Part shown: positions 17,023 to 33,366 of the stretch, in pieces
Layout of the letters: every line of letters begins with the position of its first letter
How positions within the stretch are numbered: position 1 is the first letter of the stretch
DNA from: Thermobifida alba
GTDB taxonomy: Bacteria > Actinomycetota > Actinomycetes > Streptosporangiales > Streptosporangiaceae
Length of the DNA stretch: 64,000 bases
NCBI RefSeq assembly: GCF_023208015.1
Contig: NZ_CP051627.1
Span: forward strand, 806,001-870,000
Direction of reading: 5' to 3'
Notes under the pieces: generated by a model
The model's database searches: none
What the model was told of the DNA's origin: nothing
Seen by the model: only the letters and a program-made list of their open reading frames with translations
Position numbers and translations under genes: made by a program

Positions 17023-18654
17023 TCAGTCCTCCTCGGGGACGAGCGCGCCGTTGGTGAGGCCGTCGCGGGCCAGCCGCGCCGCCCGCGCCGCCAGCTCCGA
17101 CAGCCGTTTCGCCTGCCGTTCGAACTCCTCCAGGGAACGGAACGCCGCCCCGTAGCGGCGCTGCTCGGCCACGTCCATCTGCGGCACCCGCGCCGAGCGG
17201 GCGTCGGTGCGGAACACGCCGCTGGCGCTGGTGGAGCGGCGTGTGTTGGCCGCGCTGCGCAGGAACCCGTTGAGGAAGTCGGTGTCCAGCAGGTCGCTGG
17301 TGGAGCGCAGCTCGTCGCCGGACACCTCCACCAGGCCGTTGTCGATGAGGTCGCCGACGCGCACCTGGGGGCCGGCCTCGTCCGGGGCGCCCTCGCCCAG
17401 GGCGGGCAGGGCGAGCGCCAGCGCGTCGAGGACCTCGCGCAGCTCGGCGCGCACGGCTGCGTACTCGGCGGAGTGGTCGGGGGCGGGCTGGGTGACGTGG
17501 TGGGCCGGGGTCAGGTCGACCCGGTCGTCGAGCAGGTCGACCAGCGGCACCTCGGCCCGCTGGTGCTCGGCCGCCTCCAGCGGGCCGTCGGGGTCGGCCT
17601 CGGACAGGTCGACCATGCGCACCACGGAGGCCGCGTCGGCGGCGTCGACGGGACGGCGCAGCACCCACAGGTGCACCGGCTGGGAGTGCGCGGAGGCCAT
17701 CCCGGCGGGCAGCGCGACGACGTCGGTGAGCAGGCCGCGCCGCACCATCTCGGCGCGGATGCGGCGGCCCGTGCGGCGGTAGGCGGCCGAGGTGGACATG
17801 ACGACCACGGCGCGGCCGCCGGGCTCGGTGTGCGCGTAGGCGTGCTGCAGCCAGGCCAGCTCCGCCTCGGCGCGCGGCGGCAGCCCCAGCTCCCAGCGCG
17901 GGTCCAGCAGCAGCTCCTCGCGGCCCCAGTCGGCGTTGGCCGTCGGCGGGTCGCAGACCACCAGGTCGGCCCGGTGGTCCGGCCAGGCGTCGGCGCGCAG
18001 CGAGTCGCCCAGGCGCACCTCGGCGGTGGTGGAGCGCTCCATCTCGGCGCGCAGTTGGACCAGCCGCGCCGCGTCCGCGTCGGTCTCCTGGCCGGTGCGC
18101 CGCGCGTCGGGTGAGCCCACCGCCAGCAGCAGCGAGCCGATGCCGCAGGCCGGGTCGAACACGCTGGCCGCGTCGGTCCCGGCGACGTGCGCGACGGCGC
18201 GCACCAGGCGGTCGGTGGAGGAGGTGTCGGTGTCGCCGCGCTGCGGGGAGTTGCGCAGCCGCGCCACCAGCGCGCCCAGCACCTGCACGGGCGAGGTCTC
18301 GGCGGCGAGCGCGCGGGCGGCCCGCAGCGCCGCCGAGTCGTCCTCGACGCCGTCGCGCAGCGCCTCGACGACCTCGCAGATGCCGCGGACCATGCTCTCG
18401 GGGTACTCGCCGCGCAGCGCGTGCCAGAGCCGCACCTCGGGCGACTCCTCGGCGCCCTTGTGCTGCCGTTCCAGCCAGGCGCGCACCTGCGACAGCGCGA
18501 ACAGCGGGCTGGACTTGGTGCCCGCGACCGGTTCGGGGAAGTCGTCGTGGCGCCGCCGCCAGTTCGACACGGCGGCCCGCGTCACCCCGGCGAGCCGGGC
18601 GATGTCGGCCGCGGTGACGTGCTGCTCGTCGACAGTGCGCGCGGTGCTGTCCAT
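17023..18654 (-). CDS. N-6 DNA methylase with N-terminal HTH
   Basis: 543 residues. Residues 11-50 form a MerR/HTH-like segment (VTAADIARLAGVTRAAVSNWRRR). The methyltransferase core has motif I FDPACGIGSLLLAVG (166-180) and motif IV DPPT (235-238), in place of the NPPF/Y of standard HsdM. The C-terminal 130 residues (RVGDLIDNGLVEVSGDELRSTSDLLDTDFLNGFL onwards) resemble type I specificity-like or product-binding regions. It probably methylates adenine as HsdM-like enzymes do, though the D at motif IV is unusual. It diverges from the kinase-helicase gene with 271 bp between, so it may be part of that system or its regulator. Confidence 0.85.
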   Translation of the reverse strand: MDSTARTVDEQHVTAADIARLAGVTRAAVSNWRRRHDDFPEPVAGTKSSPLFALSQVRAWLERQHKGAEESPEVRLWHALRGEYPESMVRGICEVVEALRDGVEDDSAALRAARALAAETSPVQVLGALVARLRNSPQRGDTDTSSTDRLVRAVAHVAGTDAASVFDPACGIGSLLLAVGSPDARRTGQETDADAARLVQLRAEMERSTTAEVRLGDSLRADAWPDHRADLVVCDPPTANADWGREELLLDPRWELGLPPRAEAELAWLQHAYAHTEPGGRAVVVMSTSAAYRRTGRRIRAEMVRRGLLTDVVALPAGMASAHSQPVHLWVLRRPVDAADAASVVRMVDLSEADPDGPLEAAEHQRAEVPLVDLLDDRVDLTPAHHVTQPAPDHSAEYAAVRAELREVLDALALALPALGEGAPDEAGPQVRVGDLIDNGLVEVSGDELRSTSDLLDTDFLNGFLRSAANTRRSTSASGVFRTDARSARVPQMDVAEQRRYGAAFRSLEEFERQAKRLSELAARAARLARDGLTNGALVPEED

Positions 18655-18925
18655 GCTCCCTACAGTACACAGGCGTGTGCTGCGCTAACACCGGGGACCG
18701 GTACGAAGCCGACGGCGGTGGGGAGGGGTGGTCGGAGTTTGGTCTCCAGAGCGGTCGGGCTTGTTCGCCGCAGGAAAGCAGTGTATGTTTGCAGAGTAAA
18801 CAGTGGTGCGCGGTGGTTGCTGGGGGAATCCCGTTTACTCCTGACAGCGCCGCATCACGTCTGGGATTATGGCCGCACGCGCCGACAGGTGCGCCCACGG
18901 AGACGGCGGAGCGTGAGAAAGAGCG
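18655..18925. promoter_or_regulatory. Divergent control region of the defence locus
   Basis: This 271-bp gap separates the methylase from the kinase-helicase gene. It is less GC-rich than the genes and contains the inverted pair AGTAAAC (about 18796-18802) and GTTTACT (about 18833-18839). It also has TACAGTACAC and GTGTGCTG near the methylase start. These are candidate operators and promoters; no -10/-35 pair stands out clearly. Confidence 0.35.
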
Positions 18926-25183
<6,258 letters not shown>

Positions 25184-25302
25184 GGGCGGCGGCGGGGGCC
25201 GGCGCCGTGACCGGCGCGCCCCCGCCGCCGCCCCGCCCGGCGCCGTCCTCCCGCAGCCCCGCCCTCCTTTTCCGACTACCGACCCCGTCACGAGGACACC
25301 CG

Positions 25303-28263
25303 ATGACCACCACGTACGCCCCCGGCACCCTGGTTGCCGCCCGCGGCCGGGAATGGGTGGTGCTCCCCGAGAGCGAACCCGACATGCTGGTGCTGCGCCC
25401 CCTCGGCGGCGGTGACGACGACGTCGCCGCGCTGTTCCCCGCCTTCGAGAAAGTGGAGCCCGCCAGCTTCGCCCCGCCCACCCCCGCCGACCTGGGCGAC
25501 GCCCGCGCCGCCGGACTGCTGCGTTCGGCGCTGCGCATCGGCTTCCGCTCCGGTGCCGGCCCGTTCCGCTCCCTCGCCGGGATCGCCGTGCAACCCCGCG
25601 CCTACCAGCTCGTCCCGCTGCTCATGGCGCTGCGCCAGTCGACCGTGCGCCTGCTCATCAGCGACGACGTCGGCATCGGCAAGACCGTCGAGGCCGCCCT
25701 GATCGCCGCCGAACTGCTGGAGCAGGGCGACGCGAGCGGCCTGGCCGTCCTGTGCTCCCCGGCGCTGGCCGAGCAGTGGCAGGACGAGCTGCGCACCAAG
25801 TTCGGCATCGACGCCGAACTGGTGCTCGCCTCCACCGTCTCCCGCCTGGAACGCGACCTCGACCTCGGCCAGTCCCTGTTCGACCGGCACAAGCACGTCA
25901 TCGTCTCCACCGACTTCATCAAGTCCACCCGCCACCGCGACGACTTCGTCCGCCACTGCCCCGACCTGGTCATCGTGGACGAGGCGCACACCTGCGTGGC
26001 CGCCGACGACGTCGGCTCCCGGCAGAACCAGCTGCGCTACGAACTCCTCCAACGCGTCGCCGCCGACCCCGAACGCCACCTGATCCTGGTGACCGCCACC
26101 CCGCACAGCGGCAAGGAGTCGGCGTTCCGCAACCTGCTGGGCCTGCTCAACCCCGCACTCGCCGACGCCGACCTGGACACCGACGCGGGCCGCAGACTGC
26201 TGGCCCGCCACTTCGTGCAGCGCAAACGCGCCGACGTGCGCACCTACCTGGGCACGGAGGACGGCCTGGCCGACGACACGCTCACCGAACGCACCGCCTT
26301 CCCCGCCGACCGCCTGTTCAAGGACGAGACCTACACCCTGTCCCCGCAGTACCGGGCACTGCTGGAGGACGCCCTCGCCTACGCGGGCGAACGCGTGGAG
26401 CGGGCGGGCGAACAGGGCCGCCGTGAGGCCCGCATCGCCTGGTGGTCGGCGATCGCGCTGCTGCGCTCCCTGGTGTCCTCGCCGCGCGCCGCCGCCAAGA
26501 CACTCACCACCCGCTCGGCCGCCGCGGCCGCGAAGACGGACCGGGAAGCCGACGAACTGGGCGCCCCCGTCATCCGCGACTCCGCCGACGCCGACACCCT
26601 GGAGGGCCTGGACGCCGCACCCGGCGCCGACACCGAAGGCGAAACCGAGCAGACCGCCGCCAAGGGCGACCCGCGCCTGCGCGAACTCGCCGAACGCGCC
26701 GCCGCCCTGGAAGGGCCGGAACGGGACACCAAACTCAAGGTCCTCGTCACACAGCTCAAGGACCTGCTCGCCGAGGGCTACAACCCCATCGTCTTCTGCC
26801 GCTACATCGACACCGCCGAGTACGTCGCCGAACACCTCGACGGCAGGCTCAACGGCCGCGCCAGAGGCGACCGCCCCGGCTGGAAGACCGTGGTCCGCTC
26901 CGTCACCGGCACCCTGTCCCCGCAGCAGCGCGTGCAGCGCATCGAGGAACTCGCGGAGGAGGCCGCCAAGGAGGCCGGGACCGGCACCGGCGCACGCCGC
27001 GTCCTCGTGGCCACTGACTGCCTGTCGGAGGGCGTCAACCTCCAGCACTACTTCGACGCCGTCGTCCACTACGACCTGGCGTGGAACCCCACCCGCCACG
27101 ACCAGCGCGAGGGCCGCGTGGACCGCTACGGCCAAAAACGCGACCGGGTGAAGGTCGTCACCATCTACGGCAGCGACAACGGCATCGACGGCAAGGTGCT
27201 GGAGGTCCTCATCACCAAGCACCGCCAGATCCGCAAGGACCTCGGCATCAGCGTCTCCGTGCCCGACGAGACGTCGGCCGGGGTCACCGACGCCATCGTG
27301 GAGTGGCTGCTGCTGCGGTCCCGCCGCGGCGAACAGGAGGCCCTGTTCGGCGCCGAGGAGCTGGACGCGAAGGCCGCCCGGGCGCAAGCCGAGTGGCAGT
27401 CCGCGGCCGAACGCGAGAAGGCCTCCCGCACCCGGTTCGCGCAGCGCGCCATCCACCCCGAGGAGGTGGCCCGCGAGGTCGCCGCGATCCGCGACGCCCT
27501 CGGCGGCGCGGGCGAGGTCCGCGCCTTCGTGGAGGAGTCGCTGCGCGCCCTCGGCGGCCTGCTGCGTCCCGCCGACGACGGGTTCACCGCCGACGTGTCG
27601 GCCACCCCGGCGGGGCTGCGCGACGCCCTCGCCCAGCCGCTCGGCGCCGAAGCCGTCGAGTCGGGCCGCCCGGTGCCGTTCCGCGGCACCGCCGCCGTGG
27701 CCCGGGGCGAGGCCGCCCTGGTCCGCACCGACCCGGCGGTGAGCGCCCTGGCCTCCTACGTCCTCGACACCGCCCTGGACGCCGCCGCCACCGGCCCCCG
27801 CCCGGCCCGCCGCTGCGGAGTGGTCCGCACCGACGCGGTCACCCGCGTCACCACGCTGCTGCTGGTCCGCTACCGCTTCCACCTGACCCTGCCCTCGCGC
27901 AGCGGCACCCGGCAGCTCGTCGCCGAGGACGCCCGCCTGCTCGCGTTCACCGGCACCCCCGCCAACCCCGAATGGCTCGACCACGGGCAGGCCACGGCCC
28001 TGCTGGACGCCGAGGCCACCGAGAACACCGACCCGCTCTTCGCCGAACGCACCATGACCCGAACCCTGACCGGACTGGCCGCCACCACCGGCCACCTCGA
28101 CGCCCACGGTGAGCGACTGGCCGCCGAACTCGCCGAGTCGCACCGCCGCGTGCGCAGCGCCGCCGGCGAGATCATCCGCGGCCTCAAGGTCACCGTGCAG
28201 AAACCCGCCGACGTGCTCGGCGTCTACGTCTACCTCCCCGCCGTCTCCGCCGGAGCCGCCTGA
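25303..28263 (+). CDS. SNF2/RapA-type helicase, DrmD-like
   Basis: 986 residues. The N-terminal lobe has SDDVGIGKT (Lys127) and DEAHT (226-230), then TATPHSGKE. The C-terminal lobe has [28 protein letters not shown] and [11 protein letters not shown] (about 601-611). This arrangement matches the SNF2/RapA-like helicases of class 1 DISARM (DrmD). It likely translocates on double-stranded DNA. A DxxxE-rich insert (about 405-460) separates the lobes. GAGG precedes ATG 25303 by about 8 nt. The 119-bp gap to the upstream gene carries no promoter I can see, and the stop overlaps the next start as TGATG, so the three genes are one operon. Confidence 0.9.
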   Translation: MTTTYAPGTLVAARGREWVVLPESEPDMLVLRPLGGGDDDVAALFPAFEKVEPASFAPPTPADLGDARAAGLLRSALRIGFRSGAGPFRSLAGIAVQPRAYQLVPLLMALRQSTVRLLISDDVGIGKTVEAALIAAELLEQGDASGLAVLCSPALAEQWQDELRTKFGIDAELVLASTVSRLERDLDLGQSLFDRHKHVIVSTDFIKSTRHRDDFVRHCPDLVIVDEAHTCVAADDVGSRQNQLRYELLQRVAADPERHLILVTATPHSGKESAFRNLLGLLNPALADADLDTDAGRRLLARHFVQRKRADVRTYLGTEDGLADDTLTERTAFPADRLFKDETYTLSPQYRALLEDALAYAGERVERAGEQGRREARIAWWSAIALLRSLVSSPRAAAKTLTTRSAAAAAKTDREADELGAPVIRDSADADTLEGLDAAPGADTEGETEQTAAKGDPRLRELAERAAALEGPERDTKLKVLVTQLKDLLAEGYNPIVFCRYIDTAEYVAEHLDGRLNGRARGDRPGWKTVVRSVTGTLSPQQRVQRIEELAEEAAKEAGTGTGARRVLVATDCLSEGVNLQHYFDAVVHYDLAWNPTRHDQREGRVDRYGQKRDRVKVVTIYGSDNGIDGKVLEVLITKHRQIRKDLGISVSVPDETSAGVTDAIVEWLLLRSRRGEQEALFGAEELDAKAARAQAEWQSAAEREKASRTRFAQRAIHPEEVAREVAAIRDALGGAGEVRAFVEESLRALGGLLRPADDGFTADVSATPAGLRDALAQPLGAEAVESGRPVPFRGTAAVARGEAALVRTDPAVSALASYVLDTALDAAATGPRPARRCGVVRTDAVTRVTTLLLVRYRFHLTLPSRSGTRQLVAEDARLLAFTGTPANPEWLDHGQATALLDAEATENTDPLFAERTMTRTLTGLAATTGHLDAHGERLAAELAESHRRVRSAAGEIIRGLKVTVQKPADVLGVYVYLPAVSAGAA

Positions 28264-31200
28264 TGTCCGCGATCGCCCGAAACCAGGTCTTCACCGCCGT
28301 GCACACCGTCGGCGGCCTGCTGCCCGCCGACATGCTGGCCCGCATCAGCGAGGGCAGGGACGTGCCCGGCTGCGCGCCCGCCGACTACGGCGTGGTCGGC
28401 TCCCGCTCGGTGCGCGACGAGGCCGAACGCCACTGGGACTACCTCAAGAGCCTCTGGAAGGACCTGCGCACCCACCTGCCGGTCGCCCCGCCCGCCGAGC
28501 CGCCGTCCGACCCCACGGGCCGGGCGGTCAGGGAGTGGGTGGAACCGCTCTTCGCCGAACTCGGCTTCGGCCGCCTCGCCGCGGTCGCCGCGCCCGGCAT
28601 CACCGCCGACGACGGCACGAAGACCTTCCCGGTCAGCCACCACTGGCGGCACGTGCCCGTCCACGTCACCGCGTGGCACACCGACCTGGACCGGCGCCCC
28701 GCCGGTGCGGGCGCCGTGCCCCCGCAGTCGCTGGTGCAGGAGTGCCTCAACCGCACCTCCGCTCACCTGTGGGCCGTGCTCACCAACGGACGGCAGCTGC
28801 GGCTGCTGCGCGACTCCAGCGCCCTGGCCACCGCCGCCTACGTCGAGTTCGACCTGGAAGCGATCTTCGACGGCGAACTGTTCAGCGAGTTCGTGCTGCT
28901 GTACCGGCTGCTGCACGCCACCCGCTTCGAGACCGCCGACGACGAGGCCCCCTCGGCGTGCTGGCTGGAGAAGTGGCGCACCCACGCCATCGACTCCGGC
29001 ACCCGCGCCCTGGAGCAGCTGCGCAGGGGAGTGCAGGAGGCCGTCACCGTGCTCGGCACCGGCTTCCTGCGCCACCCCGCCAACACCGCGCTGCGCGAGA
29101 ACCTGGACGCCCGCGAGTTCCACACCGCGCTGCTGCGCCTGGTGTACCGGATGCTGTTCCTGTTCGTCGCCGAGGACCGCGACGCCCTGCACCCGCCGGT
29201 CCCCGACGACGCCCCCGCCGAGGTGAAGCAGGCGCACGAGAAGGCCCGGAAGCGGTACGAGAAGTACTTCTCCTCCGCCCGGCTGCGCAGGCACGCCCGC
29301 AGACGCAGGGGCACCGCGCACGGCGACCGCTACCGGGCGCTGCGCCTCGTCCTGGACGCCCTCGGCGACGAGAACGGCCGCCCCGAACTGGCGCTGCCCG
29401 CCCTCGGCGGCCTGTTCGACCACACCGACGCCGACACGGTGCTCGACGGCCTGGAACTGTCCAACGAGTCCCTGCTCGGCGCCGTCCGCCACCTCGCCCA
29501 GGTCCGCGACCCCAAGTCGCGCCGCTGGCGCACCGTGGACTACCGCAACCTCGACGCCGAGGAACTCGGGTCGATCTACGAGTCCCTGCTGGAACTGGTC
29601 CCCAAGTACAGCGCCTCGGAGCGCGTCTTCGAACTCGTCGAGCTGGCGGGCAACACCCGCAAGACCACCGGCTCGTACTACACGCCGTCCTCACTGATCG
29701 AATGCCTGCTCGACTCCGCCCTCGACCCGGTCGTCGACGAGGCGGTCAAACGCGGCGAAGCCAAGGCCGCGGCTGCGGGAGAACCCGACCCGGCCGACCG
29801 CATCGCCGCCGAACTGCTGGAGTTGAAGGTCTGCGACCCGGCCTGCGGCTCCGGGCACTTCCTCGTCGCGGCGGCCCGCCGCATCGCCAAGAAGGTCGCC
29901 GCGGTACGCGAACGCAACCCGGAACCGACCCTCCCGGCGGTCCGCCGCGCCCTGCACGAGGTCGTCGCCCGGTGCATCTACGGGGTCGACCTCAACCCGA
30001 TGGCGGTCGAACTGGCGAAGGTGTCCCTGTGGCTGGAGGCGCTGGAACCGGGCAGGCCGCTCGGCTTCCTCGACGCGCACATCAAGCACGGCAACGCGCT
30101 CATCGGGGCGACACCGGCACTGCTGCGCAAGGGGATTCCGGACAAGGCGTTCAAGCCGATCGAGGGCGACGACCCGAAACACGCGAACGCGTTGGAGAAG
30201 GTCAACGCCAACGAGCGGGGCGACCAGTTGAGCTTCTTCGACATCGACGAGGACGCGGTCAAGGTCGCCAACACGGTCTTCGCGAGCCGTCTGCGCCGGA
30301 TCACGGCCGCTCCGGCCGACTCCCTGGCTGACGTCCGCCGCCAGGAGGAGGAGTACCGCGACTGGCAGAAGGACGCCGAGTACGTCCAGGCCAAGCACAT
30401 CGCGGACGCCTGGTGCGCGGCCTTCATGTGGAAGAAGACACCGGACGCGCCGCGTCCGGTCACCTACAGCGTCTTCCAGGCCCTTCAGGACCCGGAGGGC
30501 GCCGGGGCGTCGGAGGCCACCAACGCCGAGATCGTCCGCCTGCGCGAACAGTACCGGTTCTTCCACTGGCACCTGGAGTTCCCGGACGTGTTTCCGGTCC
30601 CCGACGACCGTCGGGGAGTGGACGAGAGAACCGGATGGTCCGGCGGCTTCGACTGCGTGATGGGCAACCCCCCGTGGGACAAGGTCGACTTCGAGGACAA
30701 GAAGTACTTCGCGACCGTCGAACCGTCCATCGCGGCGATCGCCGGAACAGCACGCCGCACCCGCATCGCCGAGTGGATCGAGGAGAACCCGGAAGCGGGG
30801 GAGCGGTACCGGGAGGCGAGACGGACGCAGAAGGCCACCTTCCACTTCGCGGCGCAGTCGGGGAGTTTCGAGCGCTGCGCGGACGGGCTGAAGGTCAAGG
30901 GGGTCAACTCCCTACAGACGGACCACCTGTTCACCGAGCGGTTCGCGGCCATCGCCGCTCCGGAAGGGCGGTATGCCGCCATCATCCCCACGACGATCGC
31001 CACGGGAGCGGGTGCACAGCATCTCTTCAAGGAGTTCACCGGGCGCGGTGCGATTCGGGTGCTGTACGGGTTCGAGAACGCTAAACCACTGTTCCCGAGC
31101 GTTCACTCCAGCTACCCGTTCTGCATGATCTCCCTGGTCGGTCAGGGACTGCATGAACCGGTGACCAAACTCGCGTTCTTCCTGCACGACGTCGAGGACC

Positions 31201-32408
31201 TGAGTAAAGCCGACCGGGTGTTCGAGTTGAGCCCGGAAGAGATCAAGCTCATCAACCCCAACACGGGAACGCTTCCCATCTTCCGCAAGCGCCGCGACGC
31301 GGAACTCACGGCGTCCGTGTACAAGCGGATTCCCGTGCTGTGGAACGAGAAGAAGCGGGACGGGAACCACTGGAGCATCAAGTTCAAGAACCTGTTCAAC
31401 ATGACCGACGATTCGGCGCTCTTCCGGTCCCGCGAGTCCTTGGAGAACGAAGGGTGGACCCTGGAGGGGAACGTCTTCGTGCGTGACGGAAGCCGGATGC
31501 TTCCGCTGTACGAAGGCAAGATGGTCCACCACTTCGACCACCGGTGGAACCACTTCACCGGCATGGAGACGGACGATGTCCGAGGGCTTGAACTCTCAGA
31601 GAAGCAGTCACCGGATACGGCGGCCATGCCTCGCTACTGGGTTCCTGAAGCGGACACTCCGACGGGGAAGACAGACCGTAAGGGCCTTCCGGTCATGGCG
31701 GCGGGAGTCTCGACGGCCCTGGACTCATTGGGGTGGGACAGGGGGTGGCTCTACGGGTGGCGTGATGTGGCCCGGGCGACGGATGAGCGGACAGCCATCC
31801 CCGCCTTCATTCCTCGCGTTGGGGTCGGCCATACGTACCCGCTCATGCTCCCGATGCAACAGCCGACCCTTGTCGCGGTCCTGGGGGCAGTGCAGAGTTC
31901 CTTCGTGTACGACTACATCAGTCGTCAGAAGAGCAGCGGGGCGCATATGGCGCTCATGACGTGGAAGCAGCTTCCGGTCCCGCGTCCAGAGGACTTGAAG
32001 CCCCACACCACTTTCATCGTCCCGCGTGTCCTGGAGTTGGTCTACACCGCCTACGACATGGCCCCGCTCGCCCGCGACCTGGGAGACGAGGGAGAGCCGT
32101 TCCGCTGGGACGAGGAGCGCCGCGCGATCATCCGCGCCGAGTTGGACGCCTACTTCTTCTACCTCTACGGAATCGACCGTGATGATGTTGACTACATCAT
32201 GGAGTCTTTCCAGACCGAGAATGGCGGCCTCAAGAACAACGAGATCAGGAAGTACGGCACCTACCGCACCAAGAACCTGATCCTGGAGGTCTACGACCGG
32301 ATGGCCGACGCCGGGGTCTCCCTCGACACTCCGCTGATCGACGGCGAGAACTTTACGTCCGACCTCACCCCGCCGCCTGGCCACGGCCCGCGCCACGATC
32401 CGGCTTGA
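28263..32408 (+). CDS. Large adenine-specific DNA methyltransferase, DrmMI/Eco57I-like
   Basis: 1381 residues. Motif I is DPACGSGHF (525-533) and motif IV NPPW (801-804), the layout of adenine-N6 methylases of the Eco57I/BREX/DISARM class. A long N-terminal region (1-480) with RMLFLFVAEDRDAL precedes the KTTGSYYTPSSLIECLL segment just before motif I. The region after about 890 should choose the target sequence. Its DNA (from about 30.9 kb) uses visibly more A/T-ending codons than the first half, hinting at exchange of the specificity part. Its first base overlaps the stop of the helicase gene. In DISARM-like systems this enzyme marks host DNA; the helicases act on unmarked or invading DNA. 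Confidence 0.92.
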   Translation: MSAIARNQVFTAVHTVGGLLPADMLARISEGRDVPGCAPADYGVVGSRSVRDEAERHWDYLKSLWKDLRTHLPVAPPAEPPSDPTGRAVREWVEPLFAELGFGRLAAVAAPGITADDGTKTFPVSHHWRHVPVHVTAWHTDLDRRPAGAGAVPPQSLVQECLNRTSAHLWAVLTNGRQLRLLRDSSALATAAYVEFDLEAIFDGELFSEFVLLYRLLHATRFETADDEAPSACWLEKWRTHAIDSGTRALEQLRRGVQEAVTVLGTGFLRHPANTALRENLDAREFHTALLRLVYRMLFLFVAEDRDALHPPVPDDAPAEVKQAHEKARKRYEKYFSSARLRRHARRRRGTAHGDRYRALRLVLDALGDENGRPELALPALGGLFDHTDADTVLDGLELSNESLLGAVRHLAQVRDPKSRRWRTVDYRNLDAEELGSIYESLLELVPKYSASERVFELVELAGNTRKTTGSYYTPSSLIECLLDSALDPVVDEAVKRGEAKAAAAGEPDPADRIAAELLELKVCDPACGSGHFLVAAARRIAKKVAAVRERNPEPTLPAVRRALHEVVARCIYGVDLNPMAVELAKVSLWLEALEPGRPLGFLDAHIKHGNALIGATPALLRKGIPDKAFKPIEGDDPKHANALEKVNANERGDQLSFFDIDEDAVKVANTVFASRLRRITAAPADSLADVRRQEEEYRDWQKDAEYVQAKHIADAWCAAFMWKKTPDAPRPVTYSVFQALQDPEGAGASEATNAEIVRLREQYRFFHWHLEFPDVFPVPDDRRGVDERTGWSGGFDCVMGNPPWDKVDFEDKKYFATVEPSIAAIAGTARRTRIAEWIEENPEAGERYREARRTQKATFHFAAQSGSFERCADGLKVKGVNSLQTDHLFTERFAAIAAPEGRYAAIIPTTIATGAGAQHLFKEFTGRGAIRVLYGFENAKPLFPSVHSSYPFCMISLVGQGLHEPVTKLAFFLHDVEDLSKADRVFELSPEEIKLINPNTGTLPIFRKRRDAELTASVYKRIPVLWNEKKRDGNHWSIKFKNLFNMTDDSALFRSRESLENEGWTLEGNVFVRDGSRMLPLYEGKMVHHFDHRWNHFTGMETDDVRGLELSEKQSPDTAAMPRYWVPEADTPTGKTDRKGLPVMAAGVSTALDSLGWDRGWLYGWRDVARATDERTAIPAFIPRVGVGHTYPLMLPMQQPTLVAVLGAVQSSFVYDYISRQKSSGAHMALMTWKQLPVPRPEDLKPHTTFIVPRVLELVYTAYDMAPLARDLGDEGEPFRWDEERRAIIRAELDAYFFYLYGIDRDDVDYIMESFQTENGGLKNNEIRKYGTYRTKNLILEVYDRMADAGVSLDTPLIDGENFTSDLTPPPGHGPRHDPA

Positions 32409-32423
32409 AAACCGCAGTGATCT

Positions 32424-32468
32424 TGTCCCTGGGGCCATCCTCGGCGTACGAGCATGCCCCCAGGGACA
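32424..32468 (+). terminator. Hairpin after the methyltransferase gene
   Basis: TGTCCCTGGGG (32424-32434) pairs perfectly with CCCCAGGGACA (32458-32468), 15 bp beyond the stop. There is no T-tract. It probably ends the defence operon. Confidence 0.55.
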
Positions 32469-32528
32469 CGACCGCGCCCCACAGTGGTGGGGGAGGGGCT
32501 AATCCCTCACCGGCCCTGTGCCCACCTC

Positions 32529-32625
32529 AAGGTTGCCGGGCCTCCCGGCCGAAGCAGACCGGGTGTGTGGCAGCTGTCCCCGGTTGGCCGACAGGCTTGC
32601 TTCGGCCGGGAGGCCCGGCAACCTT
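32529..32625. repeat. Perfect 28-bp inverted repeat with 41-nt loop
   Basis: The arm at 32529-32556 is the exact reverse complement of 32598-32625 (28 of 28). It lies between two converging genes, so it could be a bidirectional terminator, but it is far longer than the other hairpins of this window. It may instead be a small palindromic repeat element. Confidence 0.8.
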
Positions 32626-32724
32626 GTCCTTTCCTCGGGTGGGGGAGGGGTTGGAAGGCGCGGGTGGTAGGGCGCTCCAGTGTCGACCCTCCCGGCTTGT
32701 TGCGCGGGGAGTGCTGCGGGGGTG

Positions 32725-33114
32725 TCAGAGGTCGCGTTTTTTCACCGCGTTGAGGAACGCCTGCCACTCGTTGGCGGGGAACACCAGTGCGCCGAGGTCC
32801 CGGTGTTTGGTGTCGCGGATCGCCGCGCCGGTCGCCCAGTCGGCGACCTCGACGCAAGCGGCTTCGCCCTGCGAGTAGCTCGACTTACGGAATGGGGCAG
32901 GGAGGTGGGCCACCTCGACGCAGTTCGAAGACGTCCCACTGTGAGAAGACTTGCGGAACGGGGTGGGGAGGTGCGCGACCTCGACGCAGTGACTTTCAGT
33001 CGCGCTGTAACTGGACTTTCGGAACGAATCCGGGAAGTGGGTCACCTCGACACAGTCTCCGTGTGCGGCACTGTGGCTGGATTTGAACCAACTGGTCTTG
33101 GGAGTGGAGTGCAC
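32725..33114 (-). CDS. DUF397 protein with its N-terminal module repeated four times
   Basis: 129 residues instead of the usual 60-75. Residues 9-95 hold four copies of a 22-residue module: FKSSHSAAHGDCVEVTHFPDS, FRKSSYSATESHCVEVAHLP, FRKSSHSGTSSNCVEVAHLP, and FRKSSYSQGEAACVEVADW. Only the last continues into the normal C-terminal half (AIRDTKHRDLGALVFPANEWQAFL). At the DNA level the units repeat every 66 bp exactly. DUF397 proteins partner Scr1/WhiJ-type regulators; extra modules might bind several regulator molecules. GGAAGG stands 6 nt before GTG 33114. It lies downstream of another DUF397 gene and an Scr1-type regulator on the same strand. Confidence 0.85.
   Translation of the reverse strand: MHSTPKTSWFKSSHSAAHGDCVEVTHFPDSFRKSSYSATESHCVEVAHLPTPFRKSSHSGTSSNCVEVAHLPAPFRKSSYSQGEAACVEVADWATGAAIRDTKHRDLGALVFPANEWQAFLNAVKKRDL
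32843..33090 (-). repeat. Four tandem 66-bp repeats inside the DUF397 gene
   Basis: The string ACCTCGAC(G/A)CA recurs at 32846, 32912, 32978 and 33044, exactly 66 bp apart. The units have diverged at synonymous and variable positions while keeping the KSS-S and CVEV codons. Confidence 0.85.
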
Positions 33115-33260
33115 GTCAGTCCTTCCGTCTCCGGTGGCCGCGTGTGATGGGTATCAGCGACCGCGAGTCGGTGTCCTCCACCCGGACTTGTACCCGGGGG
33201 CATGGAGAAGATGACCCTGGGTGCAAGAGGTGTGGCCCAGAGCGGCGGGGAAGGGGCTGG

Positions 33261-33292
33261 TCCCTCCCCCGCCCCCTGGGCCGGGGGAGGGA
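33261..33292 (-). terminator. Hairpin downstream of the second DUF397 gene
   Basis: TCCCTCCCCCG (33261-33271) pairs perfectly with CGGGGGAGGGA (33282-33292). It lies about 75 bp beyond the stop of the DUF397 gene at 33367 and inside a segment that is also found, diverged, near 32640. Confidence 0.45.
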
Positions 33293-33366
33293 TTGGAAGG
33301 CGCGCGTGGCAGGACGCTCCAGCGCCGACCATCCCAGCCTGCCGTGCGGGGAGTTCTGCGGAGGTG

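Noticed and set aside
32843-33090. 66-bp tandem repeats as a possible CRISPR array
   Set aside because: Units are contiguous, in frame, encode a protein module and have no spacers; no cas gene is near.
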